Of a stretch of 64,000 nucleotides of DNA, positions 21,667-33,305 are shown in pieces (position 1 is the stretch's first letter; each line of letters begins with the position of its first letter). Below the pieces are notes generated by a model. The model saw only the letters and a program-made list of their open reading frames with translations. It was not told where the DNA came from and made no database searches. A program made the position numbers and the translations under genes. Where the stretch lies: positions 11,124,861 through 11,188,860 of the forward strand of contig NC_091357.1 in assembly GCF_038502225.1 (NCBI RefSeq), given 5' to 3'. Source of the DNA: Cherax quadricarinatus. Its lineage: Eukaryota > Arthropoda > Malacostraca > Decapoda > Parastacidae.

Positions 21667-24600
21667 GGTAGTAGGTTGGTAGACAGCAACCACCCAGGGA
21701 AGTACTACAGTCCTGCCAGATGACTGTGAAACAAAAACCTGTAACTGTTTTGCATGATGGTAGGATTGCTGGTTTCTTTTTCTGTCTCATAAACATGCTA
21801 GATAACAGGGATATCTTGCTACTCCTACTTACACTTTGGTCACACTTCACAGACACGCACATGCATATATATATACATACATCTAGGTTTTTCTCCTTTT
21901 TCTAAATAGCTCTTGTTCTTCTTTATTTCTTCTATTGTCCATGGGGAAGTGGAAAAGAATCTTTCCTCCGTAAGCCATGCGTGTCATATGAGGCGACTAA
22001 AATGCCGGGAGCAATGGGCTAGTAACCCCTTCTCCTGTAGACATTTACTAAAAAAGAGAAGAAGAAAAACTTTATAAAACTGGGATGCTTAAATGTGCGT
22101 GGATGTAGTGCGGATGACAAGAAACAGATGATTGCTGATGTTATGAATGAAAAGAAGTTGGATGTCCTGGCCCTAAGCGAAACAAAGCTGAAGGGGGTAG
22201 GAGAATTTCAGTGGGGGGAAATAAATGGGATTAAATCTGGAGTATCTGAGAGAGTTAGAGCAAAGGAAGGGGCTAGCAGTAATGATAAATGATCAGTTAT
22301 GGAAGGAGAAAAGAGAATATGAATGTGTAAATTCAAGAATTATGTGGATTAAAGTAAAGGTTGGATGCGAGAAGTGGGTCATAATAAGCGTGTATGCACC
22401 TGGAGAAGAGAGGAATGCAGAGGAGAGAGAGAGATTTTGGGAGATGTTAAGTGAATGTATAGGAGCCTTTGAACCAAGTGAGAGAGTAATTGTGGTAGGG
22501 GACCTGAATGCTAAAGTAGGAGAAACTTTTAGAGAGGGTGTGGTAGGTAAGTTTGGGGTGCCAGGTGTAAATGATAATGGGAGCCCTTTGATTGAACTTT
22601 GTATAGAAAGGGGTTTAGTTATAGGTAATACATATTTTAAGAAAAAGAGGATAAATAAGTATACAAGATATGATGTAGGGCGAAATGACAGTAGTTTGTT
22701 GGATTATGTATTGGTAGATAAAAGACTGTTGAGTAGACTTCAATATGTACATGTTTATAGAGGGGCCACAGATATATCAGATCACTTTCTAGTTGTAGCT
22801 ACACTGAGAGTAAAAGGTAGGTGGGATACAAGGAGAATAGAAGCATCAGGGAAGAGAGAGGTGAAGGTTTATAAACTAAAAGAGGAGGCAGTTAGGGTAA
22901 GATATAAACAGCTATTGGAGGATAGATGGGCTAATGAGAGCATAGGCAATGGGGTCGAAGAGGTATGGGGTAGGTTTAAAAATGGTGTTAGAGTGTTCAG
23001 CAGAAGTTTGTGGTTACAGGAAAGTGGGTGCAGGAGGGAAGAGGAGCGATTGGTGGAATGATGATGTAAAGAGAGTAGTAATGGAGAAAAAGTTAGCATA
23101 TGAGAAGTTTTTACAAAGTAGAAGTGATGCAAGGAGGGAAGAGTATATGGAGAAAAAGAGAGAGGTTAAGAGAGTGGTGAAGCAATGTAAAAAGAGAGCA
23201 AATGAGAGAGTGGGTGAGATGTTATCAACAAATTTTGTTGAAAATAAGAAAAAGTTTTGGAGTGAGATTAACAAGTTAAGAAAGCCTAGAGAACAAATGG
23301 ATTTGTCAGTTAAAAATAGGAGAGGAGAGTTATTAAATGGAGAGTTAGAGGTATTGGGAAGATGGAGGGAATATTTTGAGGAATTGTTAAATGTTGATGA
23401 AGATAGGGAAGCTGTGATTTCGTGTATAGGGCAAGGAGGAATAACATCTTGTAGGAGTGAGGAAGAGCCAGTTGTGAGTGGGGGGGAAGTTCGTGAGGCA
23501 GTAGGTAAAATGAAAGGGGGTAAGGCAGCCGGGATTGATGGGATAAAGATAGAAATGTTAAAAGCAGGTGGGGATATAGTTTTGGAGTGGTTGGTGCAAT
23601 TATTTAATAAATGTATGGAAGAGGGTAAGGTACCTAGGGATTGGCAGAGAGCATGCATAGTTCCTTTGTATAAAGGCAAAGGGGATAAAAGAGAGTGCAA
23701 AAATTATAGGGGGATAAGTCTGTTGAGTATACCTGGTAAAGTGTATGGTAGAGTTATAATCGAAAGAATTAAGAGTAAGACGGAGAATAGGATAGCAGAT
23801 GAACAAGGAGGCTTTAGGAAAGGTAGGGGGTGTGTGGACCAGGTGTTTACAGTGAAACATATAAGTGAACAGTATTTAGATAAGGCTAAAGAGGTCTTTG
23901 TGGCATTTATGGATTTGGAAAAGGCATATGACAGGGTGGATAGGGGGGCAATGTGGCAGATGTTGCAAGTGTATGGTGTAGGAGGTAGGTTACTGAAAGC
24001 AGTGAAGACTTTTTACGAGGATAGTGAGGCTCAAGTTAGAGTATGTAGGAAAGAGGGAAATTTTTTCCCAGTAAAAGTAGGCCTTAGACAAGGATGTGTG
24101 ATGTCACCGTGGTTGTTTAATATATTTATAGATGGGGTTGTAAGAGAAGTAAATGTGAGGGTCTTGGCAAGAGGCGTGGAGTTAAAAGATAAAGAATCAC
24201 ACACAAAGTGGGAGTTGTCACAGCTGCTCTTTGCTGATGACACTGTGCTCTTGGGAGATTCTGAAAAGTTGCAGAGATTGGTGGATGAATTTGGTAGGGT
24301 GTACAAAAGAAGAAAATTAAAGGTGAATACATGAAAGAGTAAGGTTATGAGGATAACAAAAAGATTAGGTGATGAAAGAGTGGATATCAGATTGGAGGGA
24401 GAGAGTATGGAGGAGGTGAACGTATTGAGATATCTGGTAGTGGACGTGTCAGCGGATGGGTCTATGAAGATGAGGTGAATCATAGAATTGATGAGGGAAA
24501 AAGAGTGAGTGGTGCACTTAGGAGTCTGTGGAGACAAAGAACTTTGTCCTTGGAGGCAAAGAGGGGAATGTATGAGAGTATAGTTTTACCAACGCTCTTA

Positions 24601-25241
24601 TATGGGTGTGAAGCGTGGGTGATGAATGTTGCAGCGAGGAGAAGGCTGGAGGCAGTGGAGATGTCATGTCTGAGGGCAATGTGTGGTGTGAATATAATGT
24701 GAGAATTCGTAGTTTGGAAGTTAGGAGGAGGTGTGGGATTACCAAAACTGTTGTTCAGAGGGCTGAGGAAGGGTTGTTGAGGTGGTTCTGACATGTAGAG
24801 AGAATGGAGCGAAACAGAATGACTTCAAGAGTGTATCAGTCTGTAGTGGAAGGAAGGCGGGGTAGGGGTCGGCCTAGGAAAGGTTGGAGGGAGGGGGTAA
24901 AGGAGGTTTTGTGTGCGAGGGGCTTGGACTTCCAGCAGGCATGCGTGAGCGTGTTTGATAGGAGTGAATGGAGACAAATGGTTTTTAATACTTGACGTGC
25001 TGTTGGAGTGTGAGCAAAGTAACATTTATGAAGGGATTCAGGGAAACCGGCAGGCCGGACTTGAGTCCTGGAGATGGGAAGTACAGTGCCTGCACTCTGA
25101 AGGAGGTGTGTTAATGTTGCAGTTTAAAAACTGTAGTGTATAGCACCCTTCTGGCAAGACAGTGATGGTGAAAGTTTTTCTTTTTCGGGCCACCCTGCCT
25201 TGGTGGGAATCGGCCAGTGTGATAATAAAAAATAAAATAAA
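21667..25241 (+). mobile_element. RTE-like LINE, family A, full length with target duplication
   Basis: The element starts GGTAGTAGGTTGGTAGACAG and ends with CACCCTGCCTTGGTGGGAAT, CGGCCAGTG and an A/T-rich tail. The flanks TAACACTAACATA (21654-21666) and TAACACTAATATC (25242-25254) are a good target-site duplication. Leader of ~400 bp, then one endonuclease-RT frame. The best reference copy of family A in the window for both ends. Confidence 0.9.
22080..24996 (+). pseudogene. RTE-A endonuclease/RT, full length with a few frameshifts
   Basis: Endonuclease motifs: LNVRGCSADDKKQM, LALSETKLKGVGEF, NSRIMWIKVKVGCEKWV, VSVYAPGEERNAEE, VVGDLNAKVG, DISDHFLVVATLRV. RT motifs: GKAAGIDGIKIEMLKAGGD, ACIVPLYKGKGDKRECKNYR, GGFRKGRGCVDQVFTVKH, FVAFMDLEKAYDRVDRGAMW, GLRQGCVMSPWLFNIFIDG, LLFADDTVLLGDS. 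C-terminal: LLYGCEAWVMNV, EMSCLRAMCGVNIM. Disabling changes: a shift near 22280, a 3' shift near 22985, TGA after KLKVNT at 24332 and indels near 24470 and 24700. ORF pieces at 22225-23061, 22949-24334 and 24475-24702. Confidence 0.88.
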
Positions 25242-25349
25242 TAACACTAATATCAACTCTACAGCTTATTTATCTATCAGAATTGATCTAATATGACATA
25301 ATATACACTAAGTAACATAGAAACATGACATATACTCTAAAATGAATAA

Positions 25350-28300
25350 AATAGGCCATAATATGGCAAGTGTCCAGACCAGTCCGAGCTATCAGTACTT
25401 AACTACAACATCAGGTCCTTAAGCAAACACTATGATGACCTGCTAGCACTCCTTGAATCACTAAAGACACCCTTCTCCTGCATTATTCTTACTGAGACCT
25501 GGCTTAAGCAGGACACAATAGATATCTACCCTCTACCAGGATACACAGCAATTCACAACTGCAGACCAAACCAAGTTGGGGGTGGTATTGCAATCTATTA
25601 CTCTAACCAATTATCTTGTCTTAGCACCACTTGCTTTAGTGATGAATATGGGGAATACATTTTTGCTAATTTTACTGTAAAAAAACTTAAGACGCCTATA
25701 ACAATCGGTGTCATTTACCGGATACCTCACACAAACATCCCAAATTTCAGTGAGAAATTAAAGTCACTAATAACAAACAGACAAATGAATAAGCACCACC
25801 TTCTCTTAGCTGGAGACTTCAACATCAACCTTGGCTTACTAGATGATCAGCCTGTAACTGATTTCATCAACAATATGAACAACACACTTCTCATACCAAC
25901 AATAACTAAACCAACCAGGCTCACTGAGACAAGTGCAACCATAATACACCACATATGGACCAATATACTGGCCCCCCTTAAATCAGGGATAATCACAGAT
26001 AGCACTACAGACCACTACCCTACCTTCCTCCTGACAAACATTAGTAAACCACCACTTGAATACAACAAAGTCTCATTTAGACTCCATGACGAGACCTCAG
26101 TAAGGAAGTTCACAGCTGACCTAGAGACTATTGATTGGCCTACAGAATTCTCCAAGGCCAATGGTATTGATGACTGGACAGACATTTTTCTTAACAAATT
26201 ACTTAGACTATACAACAAACATTGTCCTATAAAAACAAAACAGATCACAAACAAACGGCTTGGTTGCCCATGGCTAACCAGCACCATTCTGAAATCCATT
26301 GACAAGAAACACCAATATGAAAAGCAATATAGACAGGGCTTAATACACAAAGATATTCTTAAACACTATTCATCAGCTCTCACCAAAGTAATAAAGAAAG
26401 CCAAACAACTATACTACTCCAGTAGATTCACAGACACTAGAGGAGATATAAAAAAGACCTGGAAAACACTCTCTCAGATTCTAGGGACCCACAAACTGAG
26501 AAAAACCAAGAATATTGTCCTAACTAAACCTAATGAAACACCACTACATCCCACTGACACAGCTAACAAGATAAACAACTTCTCAACCATAGGATCTAAT
26601 CTCGCCAGTAAAATCCCACATACCAATGCCCATTCCGGGGACTACCTAGATGGGAATTTCCCTAATTCCTTCTATCTTGCACCAACTGAGCCCTCGGAAG
26701 TCACTGAGATTATAAAGTCACTTAAAAATAACTCGGGGAATCTGTCTCATGTCCCACCATTACTGTACAAGCGAGCGGCCCATGTCCTTTCGCATGCTAT
26801 TTCATTACTTTTTAACAAGTCACTAGAGACTAGCACCTTCCCGAAACTACTCAAGATGGCAAGGGTTACACCAATACATAAAGGTGGTGACCCTACAGAC
26901 TTAAACAACTATAGCCAAATATCTAACTTACCATTGCTATCCAAAATCTTTGAGAAACTCGTGCACAGGAGACTGTATTCATTTATAACGGCTCAAAACA
27001 TACTCAACCCCTGCCAATTTGGATTCAGGAAAAATAAAAGCACTAATGATGCAATCATAAAAATGCTAGATCTGCTTTACACAGCATTGGAAAATAAGGA
27101 ATATCCACTAGGAATTTTTATTGACCTAAGAAAAGCTTTTGACACAGTAGACCACGACATCCTACTCCACAAACTTGATCATTACGGTATAAGAGGCCAT
27201 GCGCTTGCTTATTTCAAATCTTACATTACTAATAGGTATCAGTATGTCACCATTAAAGACACAGCATCAGCAACACGGCCACTTGATACTGGAGTTCCGC
27301 AGGGAAGTGTCCTTGGTCCCCTGCTCTTCCTCATATACATCAATGACCTTCCAAACATATCCCAACACCTGAAACCCATTCTCTTTGCTGATGACACGAC
27401 TTATGTCATCTCTCACCCTAATCTTGCCACCCTCAACACCATTGTGAATGAGGAGCTGATTAAAATATCGACTTGGATGACAGCCAATAAACTTACGCTT
27501 AACACTGACAAAACCTACTATATTATGTTTGGTAGCAGAGCAGGAGATGCACAAATTAACATTAAGATTGACAACACTCTAATTACCAGAAATAATGGGG
27601 GCAAATTCCTAGGCTTATACCTTGACAACAACCTGAATTTCAGCACCCATATCCAACATATAACCAAAAAAGTATCCAAAACGGTTGGGATCCTCTCCAA
27701 GATACGATACTACGTGCCACAAAATGCCCTTCTCACACTATACCACTCACTTATTTATCCATACCTCACCTATGCTATTTGTGCTTCAGGATCAACTGCA
27801 GCAACACACCTAAAGCCAATAATAACCCAACAAAAAGCTGCAGTAAGAATAATCACTAAATCCCATCCCTGGCAACACACCCCCCCACTCTTCATAGACC
27901 TAAACTTACTCCCAGTTCAGTACATCCACACTTACTACTGTGCAATCTACATCTACAGGGCCTTAAACTCTAATATCAACCTTGACCTAAAACGCTTTCT
28001 TGATAGTTGTGACAGAACCCACAGGCATAACACCAGACACAAACATCTCTACGACATTCCCCGTGTCCGACTAAACCTTTACAAAAATTCAATGTATGTC
28101 AAAGGCCCTAAAATCTGGAATACCCTACCTGAGAACTCTAGAACTGCAGACACATTCATCACCTTCAAAACTACCATTAGAAAACATCTTATCTCCCTGA
28201 TACACCCCGTCAACTAACTACACGAATACCACCTGGTGGTTCACACTTACACTCACTCACTCATTTGACCATAAACAGAAATATTAATCTCAATCTTAAA

Positions 28301-28613
28301 ATAATGAATCCTGTGATACTCCAATACTGAAACTATGTACTGTGCCAAAACAAAAGCATTCACATTGCTAAACTCACAAACTAGTATTTAGTCACTTAGC
28401 CATAATACCAACTTACCTCATAATTTGTAATATTTTACAATTAAGAATAAAACTAAGTCTGTCCGAAATGCCTAGCCATGCTAAGCGTTCTAGTGGTACA
28501 CTCTGTAATCACAATTTTACTACATGTAAACCACACAATAACCAAATTTCTGTAAACTCAGCATTGTAATCCTTATAGAGAATAAACTTTGAATTTGAAT
28601 TTGAATTTGAATA
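25350..28613 (+). mobile_element. LINE family C (CR1/Jockey type), longest copy
   Basis: The first recognisable coding sequence is at about 25388 (LSVLNYNIRSLSKHYDDLL) and the element ends with AGAGAATAAACTTTGAATTT and a (GAATTT)n tail at 28587-28613. The 5' end is uncertain, since no ORF1 is seen and the copy is probably truncated. The three copies in the window carry different short tails, (GAATTT)n, (TTGA)n and GAATT, which fits slippage during reverse transcription. Confidence 0.88.
25388..28217 (+). CDS. LINE C ORF2: APE endonuclease + reverse transcriptase (open to the stop)
   Basis: The reading frame is open from at least 25388, upstream of the first ATG at 25785, to TAA at 28215-28217, about 940 codons. 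Endonuclease: LNYNIRSLSKHYDDLL, IILTETWLKQDTID, GGGIAIYYSNQLS, GVIYRIPHTN, LLAGDFNINLGL, TDHYPTFLL. RT: MARVTPIHKGGDPTDLNNYS, CQFGFRKNKSTNDAI, GIFIDLRKAFDTVDHDILL, GVPQGSVLGPLLFLIYIND, PILFADDTTYV, then the C-terminal FLGLYLDNNLNFSTHI and LTLYHSLIYPYLTYAI. The conserved catalytic Asp residues are present (FIDLRKAFD and FADD). No internal stop over ~2.8 kb, so a young or recently active copy, lacking only ORF1 and the start. Confidence 0.88.
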
Positions 28614-29030
28614 TAGAATCATTACTGCTCCTTCCTATAACGTTTTGTTTGATCCTGGGTAGGCGAAAACAGAGTTTTTGAGAGGGTAACTGCACTAGAT
28701 CATGGGAGGTCAGAAGTAAGTTATTGACTTATTTCATGAAGCCCACTATTTATTATTGAAGTAAATGCAATAATATTGACAGGAATCATAAAAATATGAT
28801 TGCTATACAATTGGCTTGTGGAATATTGGAAATATTCCAAATATTTTGGGATTTGTGTGCGAGTAAAGGGCAAGATATTTTGCAAATGTCAAAAACTTAG
28901 CAACTTTATTTTTTTGTAGAGTAACTAAAGATAATTACATGATTACCTCCAGTAAGAACATCACACTAGCATTGTTTTATAAGTACCAAGTCCCAAAACC
29001 ACCTTTCAGTGTGCCATTTAGGCCGGAGTA

Positions 29031-29149
29031 ACAAAAAAAAGGCACAATACCATGACTGGAACAATACACAAATAACTCACACAGAGAAGAGAGGAGCTTA
29101 TGAAATGTCGTTGTAAGCTCCTCTCTTCTATGTGCGGGTTATTTGTGCA
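29031..29149. mobile_element. Small foldback (palindromic) insert with target duplication
   Basis: The flanks TAGGCCGGAGTA (29019-29030) and TAGGCCGGGGT (29150-29160) are a target duplication. Inside, CACAAATAACTCACAC... and GTGCGGGTTATTTGTG are inverted arms of about 35 bp around a short loop containing GAAATGTCG, next to a one-sided part GGCACAATACCATGACTGGA. Same family as 34194-34392, in the opposite orientation and with shorter arms. Confidence 0.75.
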
Positions 29150-29334
29150 TAGGCCGGGGTTCTTGTCAAATGTCATTTTCAGTAAATATTTTTTTTCACA
29201 TGTTTTCTGGCAAAATAACTGTTCGCTCGTAACTCAGATTTTGGCTTGCAACTCAAAGCAAAAATTTGACTGAGCGACACCTCTTGGAAAACTTGTAAGT
29301 TGGGTCATTTGTAAGTCAAGGTACCACTGTATAA

Positions 29335-29575
29335 AGAAAGCCCCTTGTTATGCAGTGCATTTCAGCAAATTAGGTCAAGTTTGTCCCCAAGATGCAACCC
29401 ACACTAGTCAACTAACACCCAGATACCTATTTAACTGGTAGGTGAACAGGGACAGCAGGTGTCTTAGGGAAACACATCTAATGTTTGCACCCATACTGGG
29501 GATCGAACCACAAACTTCAGTGTGTGAGTTGAATGGTCTAGCTGTCAAGCTACAGGACACCATTCTAGTGGACAT
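29335..29575 (-). mobile_element. tRNA-derived SINE
   Basis: In minus sense a pol III-type head is visible. An A-box-like TAGCTTGACAGCT lies at 29552-29540 and a perfect B box GGTTCGATCCC at 29509-29499, with tRNA-like spacing (about 30 bases between). The body continues through GTGTTTCCCTAAGACACCTG and GGTATCTGGGTGTTAGTTGA. It lies directly after the end of the Tigger-type element. No target duplication was identified. Confidence 0.7.
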
Positions 29576-29779
29576 GTGAGTAGCCTACATGTGGGTCAGT
29601 ACATTGTCTTTGTGGGGGAGGCCCAGCTTCATCCCCTGCCTCACCTCTCATTGGTCCACACGTGTCCCATATGACTCTCAGATCTGTGTTTGTGATTAAA
29701 TTAGTTGATTCCTGCATACAACTCAATACATGCAGTGTTATCATATCAATATGTCACTGACTTTTTTGGGCTATCCAAG

Positions 29780-30358
29780 TTATGCCACAGGCATAACACC
29801 AGACACAAACATCTCTATGACATTCCCCGTGTTCGACTAAACCTTTACAAAAATTCAATGTATTTCAAAGGACCTAAAATCTGGAACACCCTACCTGAAA
29901 ACTCGAGAACTGCAGACACATTCATCACTTTCAAAACTACAGTTAGAAAACATCTTATCTCCCTGATACACCCCGACAACTAACTACATGATAACCACTT
30001 GGTGGTTCACAATTACACTCACTCACCCACTGACTATAAACCCAGAACTACTAATCAATCTTAAAATAATAAATCCTAACTAGTCATAAGTTTGCCTATG
30101 ATACTCCAATATAGACACTTTGTACTGTGCCAAAACAAAAGCATTCACATTGCTAAACTCACAAATTAATACCATAATCTGTAAGGATTTAATGTTAAGA
30201 ATTAATCTAAGTCTGCCCGAAATGCCTAGCCATGCTAGGTGTCCTAGTGGCCCCCCCCTCTATAATTAGTATTTTATAACATGTAAACCACACAATACCC
30301 AAAACCTGTAAACCCCACATTGTAACCCTTATAGAGAATAAACTTGAATTGAATGTAT
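29780..30358 (+). mobile_element. LINE family C, short 3' copy
   Basis: The copy starts at the C-terminal codons HNTRHKHLYDIPRVRLNLYK and includes GPKIWNTLPENSRTADTFI and the stop, then the 3' UTR with CCTAGCCATGCTAGGTGTCC, ending AGAATAAACTTGAATTGAAT. Severely 5'-truncated (~0.58 kb). The small ORF at 29705-29983 is only this tail fused to flanking sequence. Confidence 0.85.
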
Positions 30359-30644
30359 GATAACTGTAATTACGTGTAACTGTGCTCAAATGTGAGCTTA
30401 CCGGAGACAATGTTTATATACAAATTGAGAAGGCAGACACAAACTGCATCTGTCCATTAGGGACTGTTTATATACATTTTATCTTCCATTGCAATAAAGG
30501 TTAAATAATGTAAGGAACCTAGATGTAACATGTATACAGTACCTACTTATATAATATATATTTATGCATCAGTTTCATTAGCACACTTGTATATTGTAGT
30601 ACACAAACTAGGATGTGTGTGAGGGTTTGCTGTGCTGGGATTAA

Positions 30645-31712
30645 CCCCTTGACTGTCGACACCCCAAATATTGAGGTATCTCCTGGTTTTGAAAAATTTT
30701 TGAAAAAAAAAAAAAAATATCTCATGAAATGACAGAGAATCTTTTTCCAATGGTAATGACACCAAAAGAACGAAATTTGATGGAAAACTTATGGAATTAT
30801 GCTCTAGCGAAGTTAGCGACCTCAGTAATATTTATGAAGTGGCGATTTTGCCCAATTTGAGCCCTATTTTCGGCTAATTCCATTGTTCCAGTCAACCAAA
30901 CTCATAGCTATTTCTTTAGAACTCCATTTGTTCTATCGACTGAATACAAGAAACTGCCCATTTACTGATTTCAACTACCCAATAACATGGTCAGAAATTT
31001 GCAATTTGGCCAATTTCACGCAAATAAAAAAATATGCCAATTTCAAAATAGGGTCCAGAATGAACAATGCAGACATTCCTGGCTCTAAAATAACATTTTC
31101 TTTGTTCATCAGTCATGTCTCCAGGCCCCTCTGGTACTACTACTATTGCTTTCTATTTTGAATTTTTATTCAGACAAAAAAATAGAAGATTTACTGCTAT
31201 GCAGACTACTGCAATATTGTAATAATTGTATAAATAATGTCAACCCATTCATGACTGCATATCAGAATGGCTAGTTGGACATTTATTGAACAATGGCATC
31301 ATTTGTTTACTTTTGAACATCGGCAAAAATCAATCATTTCCCCTACTTTGAGCTCCACTTCAAGGTTCTTTTCATGGCAAAACCAATCAAAATCACCTCT
31401 ATTTCTATAATATGTTTTCCATTCTATCAAATGAGACCAAGAAAACGAGAATACAACCATAAATACTATACGAAAATACACCACAAAGTCGGCGTTTTAA
31501 TCCAAAAAAACGGTAGGAGGTTTTTTCTCATTATACACTGCGTGCTGCAGGTTTTTTTATATGGTGCACACTGACCACACAGACCCATTCTCTCACATGT
31601 GGACCTACCAGCTTTCTCCTGCTTGATTTGAAGCCGCTAGAATTTTTGAGTACATATATGTCAAACACGTTGGCTCGTAAGATGTATATATATGACCGAA
31701 ACAGTCAAAGGG
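30645..31712. mobile_element. piggyBac-type MITE, family 1, inverted copy
   Basis: TTAA at 30641-30644 and 31713-31716. The ends are CCCCTTGACTGTCGAC and GACCGAAACAGTCAAAGGG. The 1068 bp interior is the reverse of the copy at 1093-2170, for example ATGGTCAGAAATTTGCAATT. The right subterminal palindrome is ATATATATG instead of GTATATATAC. The minor ORF at 30883-31161 is shared with other copies in various frames and is not a gene. Confidence 0.85.
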
Positions 31713-31861
31713 TTAAGGGCATCCCACCTACTTACCCTTCCTTATATTAATATTTTTATTGTTGAAAATGCAAGGGAAATGATAATTTTATTATATTCCT
31801 TTATTTTAATGAATTTATTAATATGTAATAAATAGTTTATATTTGTAAAAGCATTCTAGTA

Positions 31862-32064
31862 CAGTGGACCCCCGGTTAACGATATTTTTTCATTCCAGAA
31901 GTATGTTCAGGTGCCAGTACTGACCGAATTTGTTCCCATAAGGAATATTGTGAAGTAGATTAGTCCATTTCAGATCCCCAAACATACACGTACAAACGCA
32001 CTTACATAAATACACTTACATAATTGGTCGCATTGGGAGGTGATCGTAAAGCGGGGGTCCACTG
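31862..32064. mobile_element. 203 bp TA-flanked Tigger-type MITE (copy 2)
   Basis: TA at 31860-31861 and 32065-32066. Ends CAGTGGACCCCCGGTTAACG and CGTAAAGCGGGGGTCCACTG. Same length as the copy at 13134-13336 and differs at only a few positions. No coding capacity. Confidence 0.87.
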
Positions 32065-32066
32065 TA

Positions 32067-33305
32067 CTTAGTTTCACAGGAACGAGAGATACAACGGCCC
32101 TAGGAGCATCACAATCTTCAGCCCAACAATAGCATCAACACATGCTCGTCAGTGCTTGCCGCAGCCGCAGCAAGCAGCAACAAGGCTGCTCCTATATCTT
32201 GCCATCCCCTGGGCCTATCTGAACTCCAGTGATGGCCAAATTTGCAAGTACTGCTGCAACAACATGCAAGTAACCTATAGTGACATAAAAACTGACGGTG
32301 ACGACAACGAAATGGACTAAATATGACAAAAGAGGGACCGGCATTCAAGTACCAGACCTGCTGCCAGACGTGAACCAGACATGAGACGTTTTCCACTACA
32401 ATGAAATAACTGACCTCCATATCAACTGCACCAGTGTTCAACGGGAAGACAACATGGCAGAAAACCTGATCAACTAAATCTCCAAGGAAATGACAGGTCT
32501 GTAGGACTTTTTTCTTCAGTGCCAAACGAGGGAAAGAATTGAGCCTTTAAACATGGCTGACCGGCAACCAAACAGCAGCTACTGCCAGACGTACAACTAG
32601 CGAAGTGAAATTCTCGTCTTTACTGACGTTCATCTGTTGACAGTAGCATCATATCTGTACCACCATCATATCACCTGTACCAGTGCTAACGAGAGGGAAA
32701 CACAGGAGACATCGTCAAATCAACAGTACAAAACTCCAAGGTTATAGGACGGTTATCCCTCAGTGCCAGTCATGGGAAAGAAGTGAATAGTTAAATAGTC
32801 AAGGTCAATGTTTTAGTAGGTGACCTATATTTAGCTGACTAGTGTACAGTGAGAGAATCATAGCAGAAAAAGCCAATTATATCTATAAGCTCAAGGAAAG
32901 TCAGGTTGTAGGTGGCATTACTCCCCTCAGTGTTTTAAAAATGGCTGAGTCAGCAGAACAGGTCAGGAGACAACAACACGACACAACCCCCGATAAATGG
33001 AATTGAGGGTGATTTGGAAGGATAAAACCATTGATTAAACCTTTCTGGTCTACCAGAATGGAAAGGAGTTAGAAGTTAATTGGTGAAGCCAGACTGTGAA
33101 GTGAGGTGGGAAGGGGAGTGTGTAATAAGGGGTTAACTGTAAGGGGTTTGTGAAGTTAAGGGAAAAACAAGCAGTGAAGAGGGTTTTGAAGAGGAAATTT
33201 TACTAGTAATTCAGTGGTGATTGCTAAAGCTGATACTAAGTGTACTAGGGACTGGAAAAGAGAAATAAATATTATTGTATATGAGTAAAAGAGCGAAGAG
33301 TGAAA
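32067..33305 (+). other. Probable 5' leader of LINE D, or unassigned intron
   Basis: This 1.2 kb lies between a MITE and the first codon of LINE D. It has no recognised ORF. Repeated themes such as AAACGAGGGAAAGAA / AACGAGAGGGAAAC / CATGGGAAAGAAGTGAA, with TCCAAGG nearby (32470-32900), suggest diverged tandem units, as in some LINE 5' UTR promoters. That assignment is an inference. Confidence 0.35.

Larger units (their letters stand above)
21482..29329. mobile_element. Tigger-type TA element split by three insertions
   Basis: The left end CAGTGGTACCTTAACTTACG follows TA at 21480-21481. The right end reads GTAAGTCAAGGTACCACTG and is followed by TA at 29330-29331. The pieces between are 21482-21666, about 25254-25340, 28614-29030 and 29150-29329, roughly 0.85 kb in total. 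The inserts are RTE-A (21667-25241), LINE C (about 25350-28613) and a foldback element (29031-29149). Joining of the two distant ends is an inference from matching terminal repeats. Confidence 0.62.

Noticed and set aside
18159..25000. Host genes resembling 'craniofacial development protein 2-like' or 'pol-like' proteins
   Set aside because: Such names in databases usually reflect RTE-type endonucleases; here they are multi-copy, truncated, with target duplications and A-rich tails.
30883..31161. 92-codon ORF in the TTAA MITE as a transposase remnant
   Set aside because: Other copies of the MITE have stops in the same frame on the corresponding strand, and there is no DDE or zinc-binding pattern.
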